A DNA stretch of 64,000 nucleotides from Microbacterium sp. Au-Mic1. GTDB lineage: Bacteria > Actinomycetota > Actinomycetes > Actinomycetales > Microbacteriaceae. The notes under the pieces were generated by a model, which was not told the DNA's origin, searched no databases, and saw only the letters and a program-made list of their open reading frames with translations. The position numbers and the translations under genes were made by a program. Of this stretch, positions 1 to 7,021 are shown piece after piece; the first letter of the stretch is position 1, and each line of letters begins with the position of its first letter. The stretch is from positions 62,001-126,000 of the forward strand of contig NZ_JAJTTF010000004.1 of the NCBI RefSeq assembly GCF_021341785.1. The letters run 5' to 3'.

Positions 1-750
1 GAGTGGCTCGCCTCTCGGCGGCCGGAAGGCCTCGTGGTCGCGACGAAGGTGAGCCAGCACCCGCAGTTCCGCGGGCTGTCCGCCGCGAACGTCCGGCGGG
101 CGGCGGAGGCGTCGCTCGACCGCCTCGGGGTGGACGCGATCGACCTGTACTACGCACACTTCGACGACGAGACCGTGCCCCTCGAGGAGACCGTGGCCGC
201 CTTCGGGCAGCTCGTGGAGGACGGGCTGGTCCGCAACATCGCGGTGTCCAATTACTCGGCGGATCGGATCCGCGCCTGGATCGAGATCGCCCGCTCCACC
301 GGCGTCGCCCTGCCGGTGGCGGTGCAGCCGCACTACAACCTCGTGCACCGCAACGAGGTCGAGGAGACGATCGTTCCGGTTGCGACCGAGTTCGGACTGA
401 GCCTCATCCCGTACTACGCGCTCGCGAGCGGGTTTCTCACGGGCAAGTACCGTTCGACGGACGCGACCGGGCAGTCCTCGCCGCGCGCCTCCGGTGCGGC
501 GAAGTACGCGACGGAACACGGCCTGCGCATCATCGACGCGCTCGAGGAGATCGGCGGCGCGCACGGCGCCTCGATCGCGGCGACCGCGCTCGCATGGCTG
601 CGCGCCCAGCCCGCCGTGGTCGCTCCGATCGCCAGCGCGCGCACGGCGGAGCAGGTGGAGGACCTGCTCGTCGGAGGGCGGCTCGAACTCGCCGCCGACG
701 AGGTCGTGCGTCTCCGCAGCGTCTCCGAGTGGACCCCGGCGCAGGTCTGA
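1..750 (+). CDS. Aldo/keto reductase, 5'-truncated by window edge
   Basis: This is the C-terminal part of an NAD(P)H-dependent aldo/keto reductase, a cytosolic TIM-barrel enzyme that reduces aldehydes and ketones. The frame is open from base 1, so the start lies outside the window. Visible family signatures are the ATK segment (the active-site Lys strand) at about codons 14-16, the YYAHFDDETVP segment carrying the conserved His, the NIAVSNYS segment, and the C-terminal PIASARTAEQVEDL segment that usually contacts the NADP phosphate. The N-terminal Asp/Tyr catalytic pair is not in view. It ends 17 bp before a second oxidoreductase on the same strand, so the two are probably co-transcribed. The natural substrate cannot be read from sequence. 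Confidence 0.88.
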   Translation, partial: EWLASRRPEGLVVATKVSQHPQFRGLSAANVRRAAEASLDRLGVDAIDLYYAHFDDETVPLEETVAAFGQLVEDGLVRNIAVSNYSADRIRAWIEIARSTGVALPVAVQPHYNLVHRNEVEETIVPVATEFGLSLIPYYALASGFLTGKYRSTDATGQSSPRASGAAKYATEHGLRIIDALEEIGGAHGASIAATALAWLRAQPAVVAPIASARTAEQVEDLLVGGRLELAADEVVRLRSVSEWTPAQV

Positions 751-767
751 CGGCGCAGGCGATCACC

Positions 768-1715
768 ATGCGCGCAGCGCGGTACGCCGCTCCCGGAGCC
801 GCGTCGGAGGTCATCTCCCTCATCGAGACCGATGCGCCGACGCCCGGCACGGGCGAGATCCTGGTCAGGGTGGCGGCGGTCGGGCTCAATCCGGTGGATG
901 TGAAGATCCGGGCGGCGGGGCACGACTTCGGTTCGATCCGGTACTCCGACCGACCCGGTTGGGACGTCGCGGGCACGGTCGTCGGCGTCGGCCCCGATGC
1001 GACCGGATGGAGCGAGGGCGCCGCCGTGTTCGCTCTGGCCCGGTTCCCCGATGCCGCCCATACGCTCGCCGATCTCGTCGCCGTGCCCGTCGCAGACGTG
1101 GCGGCGGCCCCTCGGGCGTGGAGCCTCGCCCAGGCGGGCGCGGCGCCGCTCGCCGCGCTGACCGCCCGGCAGGCGCTCGACGCGGCCGGTGTCGGCGCGG
1201 ACAGCGACGCACGCGTTCTCGTGCTCGGTGGGGCGGGCGGTGTCGGTCACCTCGCCGTGCAGCTCGCCGCGGCGCGCGGCGCGCACGTCATCGCGACCGC
1301 GAGCCCGGAGAAGCAGCCGCTCGTCGCCTCCTGGGGCGCCGTCGACGTGATCGACTACCGAGATGGGGATGCGCTCGCGGCGATCGCCCCCGTGGACGCC
1401 GTCATCGTCACGGTCTCCGATGGGCTCCCGCCCCGCGGTGCGATCCGTGAGGGCACCGCAGTCGTCACGATCACGGGGTACTCCGCGGAGCAGGAGGCCG
1501 AGCTCGGCGACTGGGGAGCGGCACCGATCCGGCGGATCCTGGTGGCGGCGAACGGCGCGCACCTGGCCGAGATCGCAGCGCTCGCGGATGCCGGCAGGAT
1601 CACGGTGCACCTCGACGCGGCATACGACCTGAGCGATCTCGCCGCGGCCCAGGAGCGCGTCGAGACCGGGCGCGTCACCGGCAAGGTCGTGGTTCTCGTC
1701 GAGCCTCAGGACTGA
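768..1715 (+). CDS. Zinc-independent quinone oxidoreductase (MDR family)
   Basis: A 315-residue medium-chain dehydrogenase/reductase of the NADPH:quinone oxidoreductase type. The N-terminal GroES-like domain shows GLNPVDVKIRAG-like sequence, and the Rossmann domain carries GGAGGVG near residue 155, followed by a strand ending in IATAS. The Cys and His ligands of the zinc-dependent alcohol dehydrogenases are absent, as in the quinone reductase branch. The ATG at 768 begins exactly where family homology begins; the frame is open further upstream but overlaps the aldo/keto reductase there. Its stop is 6 bp from the convergent MarR gene. Partnership with the preceding reductase in carbonyl or quinone detoxification is inferred from adjacency only. 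Confidence 0.85.
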   Translation: MRAARYAAPGAASEVISLIETDAPTPGTGEILVRVAAVGLNPVDVKIRAAGHDFGSIRYSDRPGWDVAGTVVGVGPDATGWSEGAAVFALARFPDAAHTLADLVAVPVADVAAAPRAWSLAQAGAAPLAALTARQALDAAGVGADSDARVLVLGGAGGVGHLAVQLAAARGAHVIATASPEKQPLVASWGAVDVIDYRDGDALAAIAPVDAVIVTVSDGLPPRGAIREGTAVVTITGYSAEQEAELGDWGAAPIRRILVAANGAHLAEIAALADAGRITVHLDAAYDLSDLAAAQERVETGRVTGKVVVLVEPQD

Positions 1716-1721
1716 TCGCGG

Positions 1722-2231
1722 TCAGGCGTCGAAGCTCAGGCTGAGCTTGCGCAGGAGGGCAGCGAGGCGTTCGCGATCGCTGCGGGACAGCGCCGAGAGC
1801 AGCGTCGCCTCCGCGTCCACCAGGCGCGTGATCGCGGCATCCACGCGCACTCTGCCGTCGTCGGTGAGCGTGACCAGCACGCTGCGGCCGTCACCGGGAT
1901 CCGCCTCGCGGCGCACCAGGCGGCGGCCCACGAGACGGTCGATGCGGTTCGTCATCGTGCCGCTGGAGACGAGGGTCTGCTGCAGCAGCTGCTTGGGGCT
2001 GAGCTGGAACGGGGCGCCCGCACGCCGCAGGGCGGACAGGACGTCCCACTCCCACGGCTCGAGGTCGCTGCGGCGGAACACGTCGCGGCGCGCGCGGTCC
2101 AGCAGCCGGGACAGCCGATCCACGCGTGAGAGCACTTCGAGGGGCGAGAAGTCCAGGTCCGGCCGCTGCGTGTTCCACGCCGCGACGATCCGGTCGACCT
2201 CGTCGCCCGTGGATGGATCGCCGATGCTCAT
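1722..2231 (-). CDS. MarR-family transcriptional regulator
   Basis: A 169-residue winged-helix regulator. The MarR core runs from about residue 35 to 150: a helix with DLEPWEWDVLSALRRAG, the recognition region QLLQQTLVSSGTMTNRIDRL, and the wing RREADPGDGRSVLVTLTDDG with the typical D-x-R-S of the family. MarR proteins act as dimers, usually repressing a neighbouring gene until a small phenolic or oxidising ligand binds. It converges on the two oxidoreductases, which are plausible but unproven targets. The start codon sits exactly 6 nt downstream of a GATAAT hexamer with no Shine-Dalgarno, so the transcript is probably leaderless. Confidence 0.88.
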   Translation of the reverse strand: MSIGDPSTGDEVDRIVAAWNTQRPDLDFSPLEVLSRVDRLSRLLDRARRDVFRRSDLEPWEWDVLSALRRAGAPFQLSPKQLLQQTLVSSGTMTNRIDRLVGRRLVRREADPGDGRSVLVTLTDDGRVRVDAAITRLVDAEATLLSALSRSDRERLAALLRKLSLSFDA

Positions 2232-2237
2232 CCGTCC

Positions 2238-2243
2238 ATTATC
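2238..2243 (-). promoter_or_regulatory. -10 hexamer GATAAT of the MarR gene
   Basis: On the minus strand GATAAT is followed by six bases and then the ATG at 2231. The spacing places the transcription start at or next to the start codon. No purine-rich ribosome site is present. Confidence 0.5.
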
Positions 2244-2315
2244 CCGGCGGATCGGGCGGGCGCCGTCGCTGCGGCGATCGGTCGATCATGGCTGCGTTCC
2301 GGCGAGCGGAGCGGA

Positions 2316-2783
2316 TCACGTCTCCAGCCGCACCGTGAGGAAGAGGCTGTGCGGATCCTCGACGTACGACCCGAACGGCTCGCACTCGTCGAAACCGGCC
2401 TTGGCGTACAGCCGGTGCGCGGCCCAGAAGAAGTCGCTCGAACCGGTCTCCAGGGAGACTCGCCCGATGCCGCGGTCGCGCGCATCGCCGAGCAGCGCGG
2501 TCAGCATCACGGAACCCACTCCGCGACCGCGCATCCGGGGCGCGGTGCGCATCGACTTCAACTCCTCGTGACCGGGCTCGAGCTCGGCGAGCGCCCCGGT
2601 GCCGACGAGCGCGCCGTCCACCGTCGCGGTGAAGAGGCGCACGCGGGGCGAGAGCAGGCGCGAGATGTCCAGGGCATGCCGGCTCTCCGGCGGCGCGGTC
2701 GCCTGCATGTCGTGGAGATGGTCGCTCAGGAAGACCTCGAGATCGGGCGTCGTGGTCTGCACGCGGGCGATGCGGATCGTCAT
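2316..2783 (-). CDS. GNAT-family N-acetyltransferase
   Basis: A 155-residue GNAT-fold acyltransferase that would transfer an acetyl group from acetyl-CoA to an unidentified small molecule or protein amine. The acetyl-CoA pyrophosphate-binding motif A is visible as RMRGRGVGSVML near residues 82-93 (pattern R-x-x-G-x-G), followed by the conserved SLETGSSDFF strand and the C-terminal LYAKAGFDECEPFG segment typical of the subfamily. The ATG at 2783 was chosen because the longer frame would run backwards through the tRNA-Gln gene. It is divergent from the tRNA-Gln/glmU unit. The substrate is not inferable. Confidence 0.85.
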   Translation of the reverse strand: MTIRIARVQTTTPDLEVFLSDHLHDMQATAPPESRHALDISRLLSPRVRLFTATVDGALVGTGALAELEPGHEELKSMRTAPRMRGRGVGSVMLTALLGDARDRGIGRVSLETGSSDFFWAAHRLYAKAGFDECEPFGSYVEDPHSLFLTVRLET

Positions 2784-2891
2784 GACGTCAGCCTCGCGCA
2801 ACGACGTTGCGAGGATGTTGCCGCCGGGTTCCGGCCCGGTCACGCAGACGACGCATGGCAGAATTGAGGAGCGGACGCACGGCGACCGCGG

Positions 2892-2963
2892 TCCGCCGTG
2901 GTGTAACGGCAGCACCCCAGCCTTTGGAGCTGCGGGGTCCAGGTTCGAATCCTGGCGGCGGAG
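2892..2963 (+). tRNA. trnQ: tRNA-Gln (anticodon UUG)
   Basis: A 72-nt cloverleaf. The acceptor arms tccgccg (2892-2898) and cggcgga (2956-2962) pair over 7 bp; the D stem is gtgt/gcac, the T arm is ccagg-ttcgaat-cctgg, and the anticodon loop ctttgga (2922-2928) gives TTG at 2924-2926, reading CAA. The discriminator is G at 2963 and CCA is not encoded. The first pair of the anticodon stem (2917/2933) is a C-C mismatch; the other four pair. The gene ends one base before the glmU start codon. Confidence 0.9.
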
Positions 2964-2964
2964 C

Positions 2965-4395
2965 ATGACGCAGAACTCACTCGCCATCGTCGTCCTCGCC
3001 GCAGGTCAGGGCACGCGCATGAAGTCGCGCCTTCCGAAGGTGCTGCATCCGATCGCCGGGCGCACCCTGGTCGGCCATGTGCTGGCCACCGCCTCCCGTC
3101 TGGGGGCGGCCACGGTCGAGGTGGTCGTGCGCCACGAGCGCGATCTGGTGGTCGCGGCGCTGGCCGCGGAGCACCCCGAGGCGGTCATCGTCGATCAGGA
3201 CGAGATCCCCGGCACCGGGCGCGCCGTGCAGGTCGCCCTCGACGCGCTGCCCGCCGGCTTCGACGGCGACGTGCTCGTGCTCTCCGGCGACGTTCCGCTG
3301 CTCGAGGCCGAGACGCTGCAGGCCCTCATCGACGGGCATCGCGCCGCGGCAGCCGCGGCGACCGTGCTGAGCGCGATCGTCGACGACCCGAACGGCTACG
3401 GACGCATCATCCGCGACGCCGCCGGAGACGTCGCCCGCATCGTCGAGCAGAAGGATGCGGACGAGGCGGAGAAGGCCACGCGCGAGATCAACGCCGGCGT
3501 GTACGTGTTCCGGGCGGATCTGCTCCGCGCCGAGCTGGCGAACGTCACCACCGACAACGCGCAGGGCGAGATGTACCTGACCACGGTGATCGGACTGCTG
3601 CGCGAGCACGATGAGAAGGTCGCCGTCGAGATCGCCGCGGACACCGCCGCGACCTTCGGCATCAACGACCGCGTCCAGCTCGCCGACGCCGCGCGCACCC
3701 TGAACGACCGGATCGTGCGCCGCTGGCAGCGCGAGGGCGTCACGATCCAGGATCCGGCGACGACCTGGATCGACGACGACGTCACGCTCGCGCCCGACGT
3801 CACGATCCTCCCGAACACGCACGTCCTGCGGGCCAGCACGGTCGCGAGCGGCGCGATCATCGGCCCGGACACGACGCTCGTCAGCACCGAGGTCGGCGAG
3901 GACGCGACGGTGCGTCGCTCCGAGGCGACGCTCGCTGTGATCGGCGCCCGCGCGACCGTCGGGCCGTTCTCCTACCTGCGGGCGGGCACCACGCTCGGCG
4001 CGGACGGCAAGATCGGGGCCTACGTCGAGACCAAGAACGCCCAGATCGGCGACGACTCCAAGGTGCCGCATCTGTCCTACGTCGGCGATGCCACCGTCGG
4101 CCGCGGCGTGAACCTCGGAGCGTCGACGATCACGGCGAACTACGACGATGTGAACAAGCACCACACCGAGATCGGGGACGAGGTGCACACCGGGTCGCAC
4201 ACGGTGCTCGTCGCGCCCGTTAGGCTGGGTGCCGGCGCGAAGACCGGCGCCGGTGCCGTCGTCCGCAAGGACGTCCCCGCCGGTGCCCTCGCGATGAGCG
4301 TCGCACCCCAGCGCAACGTCGAGGGGTGGGTCGAGAAGAACAGAGCAGGCACGGCCGCGGCAGATGCCGCGGCGCGTGCCGATTCGGCGGAATAG
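2965..4395 (+). CDS. glmU: Bifunctional GlmU: GlcNAc-1-P uridyltransferase / GlcN-1-P acetyltransferase
   Basis: A 476-residue cytosolic enzyme making UDP-GlcNAc for peptidoglycan. The N-terminal nucleotidyltransferase has the signature LAAGQGTRMKSRLPK at residues 11-25 and the GDVPLLEAETL segment. The C-terminal half is a left-handed beta-helix of hexapeptide repeats with the acetyltransferase residues VPHLSYVGDA (catalytic His) and NYDDVNKHHT. The ATG at 2965 is the only start that keeps the N-terminal strand; it lies one base after the tRNA-Gln discriminator, so no normal leader exists. prs begins 9 bp downstream, forming the common actinobacterial glmU-prs pair. Confidence 0.97.
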   Translation: MTQNSLAIVVLAAGQGTRMKSRLPKVLHPIAGRTLVGHVLATASRLGAATVEVVVRHERDLVVAALAAEHPEAVIVDQDEIPGTGRAVQVALDALPAGFDGDVLVLSGDVPLLEAETLQALIDGHRAAAAAATVLSAIVDDPNGYGRIIRDAAGDVARIVEQKDADEAEKATREINAGVYVFRADLLRAELANVTTDNAQGEMYLTTVIGLLREHDEKVAVEIAADTAATFGINDRVQLADAARTLNDRIVRRWQREGVTIQDPATTWIDDDVTLAPDVTILPNTHVLRASTVASGAIIGPDTTLVSTEVGEDATVRRSEATLAVIGARATVGPFSYLRAGTTLGADGKIGAYVETKNAQIGDDSKVPHLSYVGDATVGRGVNLGASTITANYDDVNKHHTEIGDEVHTGSHTVLVAPVRLGAGAKTGAGAVVRKDVPAGALAMSVAPQRNVEGWVEKNRAGTAAADAAARADSAE

Positions 4396-4404
4396 GCGGG
4401 TCCG

Positions 4405-5442
4405 ATGGGGCGCAAGAAGAACACGACGGTCGAGCTGGATCGCGAGAACGACATCGCACCGGGCCTCGTCGCCAAGACGAAGAAGCGGCTCGTCGTCGCC
4501 GGAGGTCGCTCGCATCCCGAGCTGGTCTCGGCGGTCGCCGCAGCGCTCGGCACCGAGATCGCGCCGGTCGAGCACCGCACGTTCGCATCCGGCGAGCTCT
4601 ACGCGCGCTTCGAGGTGTCGATCCGCGGCTGCGACCTGTTCATCATCCAGTCCTTCGGTGAGCCGATCAACGAGTGGCTCATGGAGACGCTCATCATGCT
4701 CGACGCCGCCAAGCGCGCGTCGGCCAAGCGCATCACGGTCGTCGCCCCGTACTATCCGTATGCGCGCCAGGACAAGAAGGGCCGCGGCCGCGAGCCGATC
4801 TCGGCCCGCCTCGTCGCCGACATGCTCAAGGTCGCCGGCGCTGACCGCGTGATGAGCGTCGACCTGCACGCCGCACAGATCCAGGGTTTCTTCGACGGCC
4901 CCGTCGACCACCTCTTCGCGAAGCCCGTGCTGCTGCACCACTTCGAGGAGACGCTCACCGCGGAGGATCGCGAGACCCTCACGATCGTCTCCCCGGACAT
5001 GGGCCGCGTGCGGGTCGCGGACACCTGGTCCGACAGCCTCGACGCTCCGCTCGCGATCATCCACAAGCGCCGCGATCCCAAGGTCGCCAACCAGGTCTCG
5101 GTGCACGAGATCGTCGGCACCGTGGACGGACGCACCTGCCTCCTCGTCGACGACATGATCGACACCGGCGGCACGATCGTGAAGGCCGCCCAGGCGCTCA
5201 AGGCCAATGGTGCCCGCAAGGTCATCGTGGCGGCGACCCACGCGATCTTCTCGGATCCGGCCAGCGAGCGCCTGCAGGACTCCGCGATCGACGAGGTCGT
5301 CGTGACCGACACGATCCCGCTGTCGGCATCGCGACGGTTCCCGGGCCTGCGCATCCTCCCGATCGCCCCACTGCTCGCGACCGCGATCCGTCAGGTGTTC
5401 GAGGATGGATCCGTCACGAGCATGTTCGACGGCGCCGCCTGA
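4405..5442 (+). CDS. prs: Ribose-phosphate pyrophosphokinase (PRPP synthetase)
   Basis: A 345-residue enzyme converting ribose-5-phosphate and ATP to PRPP for purine, pyrimidine, histidine, tryptophan and NAD synthesis. Visible signatures are the ATP-loop segment YYPYARQDKK near residue 117, DLHAAQIQGFF near 153 with the catalytic His, and the PRPP-binding loop VDDMIDTGGTI near 249. About 20 residues precede the conserved core, so it is a little longer than the usual 310-330. It follows glmU by 9 bp and a strong hairpin closes the unit downstream. Confidence 0.97.
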   Translation: MGRKKNTTVELDRENDIAPGLVAKTKKRLVVAGGRSHPELVSAVAAALGTEIAPVEHRTFASGELYARFEVSIRGCDLFIIQSFGEPINEWLMETLIMLDAAKRASAKRITVVAPYYPYARQDKKGRGREPISARLVADMLKVAGADRVMSVDLHAAQIQGFFDGPVDHLFAKPVLLHHFEETLTAEDRETLTIVSPDMGRVRVADTWSDSLDAPLAIIHKRRDPKVANQVSVHEIVGTVDGRTCLLVDDMIDTGGTIVKAAQALKANGARKVIVAATHAIFSDPASERLQDSAIDEVVVTDTIPLSASRRFPGLRILPIAPLLATAIRQVFEDGSVTSMFDGAA

Positions 5443-5464
5443 GACGCGTCCGCCCGACAGCGCC

Positions 5465-5500
5465 CGAGAGGCCGGCCGGTTCTGACCGGGCGGCCTCTCG
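5465..5500 (+). terminator. Hairpin terminator after prs
   Basis: A 16-bp stem with one mismatch (5465-5480 against 5485-5500) and a 4-nt loop. There is no U-tract, as is usual in high-GC actinobacteria. Confidence 0.7.
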
Positions 5501-5596
5501 GCGTCTCCGGTGCCGTGTCGTCCTGCACGGGACTGCTTCACGACGCGCTGCGTCATCTCAAAGGTGACGCACAGGAGGGTCTCGGAAGCTGGAACC

Positions 5597-6079
5597 ATGA
5601 AGCTCTCGCCCTCGGTACGTCAAGGATCCGCTCTCATCGGCATCGCAGGAACGATGCTGCTCGCGGGATGCGCGGCCGAGTCGTCCTCTGCCGAGAGCAC
5701 GACGGATGCGCCCGCGCCCTCGGCGAGCACGAGTGCTGCGCCGTCCGCGACGAGCACCGCTTCCTCCAACGATTCCGGCTCCACCTACAAGGACGGCACG
5801 TACACCGCCGACGGCTCGTATCAGACCCCGGAGACGGTGGAGAAGATCACGGTCTCCGTCACGGTCGTCGGCGACACGGTCACGAAGGTCGATGTCACCG
5901 GCGACCCGCAGGCGGCGGAGACGAAGCACTACCAGTCGCAGTTCATCGGCGGGATCTCTGCGCAGGTCGTCGGCAAGAAACTCGACGACATCTCCGTCAG
6001 CCGGGTCTCCGGTTCGTCGCTGACCAGCAAGGGGTTCAACCAGGCGCTGGCCACCATCCGCACCGAAGCCAAGGGCTAG
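5597..6079 (+). CDS. FMN-binding domain lipoprotein
   Basis: A 160-residue exported lipoprotein. A hydrophobic segment ends in the lipobox LLAGC near residue 25, followed by a Ser/Thr/Ala-rich linker of about 40 residues and a single FMN-binding domain (NqrC/RnfG C-terminal type). In this family ApbE attaches FMN through a phosphoester to a Ser/Thr in an S-G-A-[ST]-x-x-[ST] motif; here the C-terminal SGSSLTS segment is the candidate site. The next gene encodes ApbE and the third a membrane oxidoreductase, so this protein is probably the extracytoplasmic flavin electron carrier of a three-part redox chain. The start at 5597 is the only one giving a complete signal peptide. Confidence 0.87.
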   Translation: MKLSPSVRQGSALIGIAGTMLLAGCAAESSSAESTTDAPAPSASTSAAPSATSTASSNDSGSTYKDGTYTADGSYQTPETVEKITVSVTVVGDTVTKVDVTGDPQAAETKHYQSQFIGGISAQVVGKKLDDISVSRVSGSSLTSKGFNQALATIRTEAKG

Positions 6080-6157
6080 GGTGCGAACCCTCCCCGGGCT
6101 CGTGGTCTGCGCGTGCCCGGCCCCGGGCCGACCGTTGCGCAGTCCAGACGCGTGCTG

Positions 6158-7021
6158 ATGGACATCTGGCGATTCGAGGCGATCGGGACGATCTGGGAGA
6201 TCGGCACGATCGGCCCTCTTGCGGACGGGGCGCGCGACGCCGTGCGCGAGACGATCGACGACTTCGACCACACCTGGTCCCGGTTCCGCGCGGACTCGCT
6301 CGTGACGGCCCTCAGCGAGGAGCCGCAGGAGGTGCCGGCGCCACCGGACGCGGCAGCGATGCTCGACCTGTACCGGGAGCTCTCGCTCGCGACCGACGGC
6401 GCCGTGCAGCCGCTCGTCGGCGACAGCCTGTCCGCGCGCGGCTACGACGCCCGGTACTCGTTCCGCGATCGGGGTGCGAGTCCGGCACCCGCCGACTGGG
6501 CCGAGCAGCTCGCCTGGGACGACGGCGCCCTCGCGCTGCACGCACCCGCGCTCATCGATGTGGGTGCGATCGGCAAGGGTCGCCTGGTCGATGTCGTGCA
6601 CGACCTGCTCGGTTCCCTGGGGCATGCCGAGCGCCTGGTCGACGCCGGCGGCGACCTGCGCGTGAGCGGGGCTCCGGTCCGGGTCGGGCTGGAGCATCCG
6701 TTCGACACCACGAGCGCGATCGGCGTCGCCGTGGTCGCGGACGTCGCGCTCTGCGGGTCGGCCGTGAACAGGCGCGCATGGCCGGGGGAGCACGGCGGGT
6801 TGCACCACGTGCTGGATGCGCGAACCGGAGAACCGGTGCGCACGTACGCTTCGACCTGGGCGATCGCTGCCGAGGCGATGGTCGCGGATGCGGCCGCCAC
6901 GGCGCTGTTCTTCGACGGGGGTCCCGCCTTCGCCGCACGGTTCGGTGTGGAATGGGTGCGGATGACCACGCACGGCGCGGTCGAATGGTCGGCGGGGAAT
7001 CGGATGGAGGTGTTCGCATGA
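6158..7021 (+). CDS. apbE: ApbE-type FAD:protein FMN transferase
   Basis: About 287 residues. ApbE splits FAD and transfers FMN covalently to Thr/Ser of exported redox proteins, with Mg2+. Family features: the N-terminal FEAIGTIWEI strand, the DFDHTWSRFRADS helix, the core ALIDVGAIGKGRLVDVV (normally D-x-G-x-x-x-K-G), VDAGGDLRVSG, and the late segment HHVLDARTGEPV. No export signal is evident for this ATG; an in-frame GTG at 6113 would add 15 residues and neither start has a clear ribosome site. It sits 78 bp behind its likely substrate, the FMN-binding lipoprotein, and overlaps the next gene by 4 bases (ATGA). Confidence 0.9.
   Translation: MDIWRFEAIGTIWEIGTIGPLADGARDAVRETIDDFDHTWSRFRADSLVTALSEEPQEVPAPPDAAAMLDLYRELSLATDGAVQPLVGDSLSARGYDARYSFRDRGASPAPADWAEQLAWDDGALALHAPALIDVGAIGKGRLVDVVHDLLGSLGHAERLVDAGGDLRVSGAPVRVGLEHPFDTTSAIGVAVVADVALCGSAVNRRAWPGEHGGLHHVLDARTGEPVRTYASTWAIAAEAMVADAAATALFFDGGPAFAARFGVEWVRMTTHGAVEWSAGNRMEVFA

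Noticed and set aside
2921..2930. Reading the anticodon as TGG (Pro)
   Set aside because: Only the register with loop ctttgga pairs the flanking agc/gct stem; that register gives TTG, and the acceptor stem is that of actinobacterial tRNA-Gln.
2599..2964. Upstream extension of the glmU frame through tRNA-Gln
   Set aside because: The frame is open by chance; it crosses a complete tRNA, and GlmU homology begins at 2965.
2977..5598. 873-codon minus-strand open frame opposite glmU-prs
   Set aside because: Composition is typical of antisense frames in GC-rich DNA; it covers two unquestionable genes.
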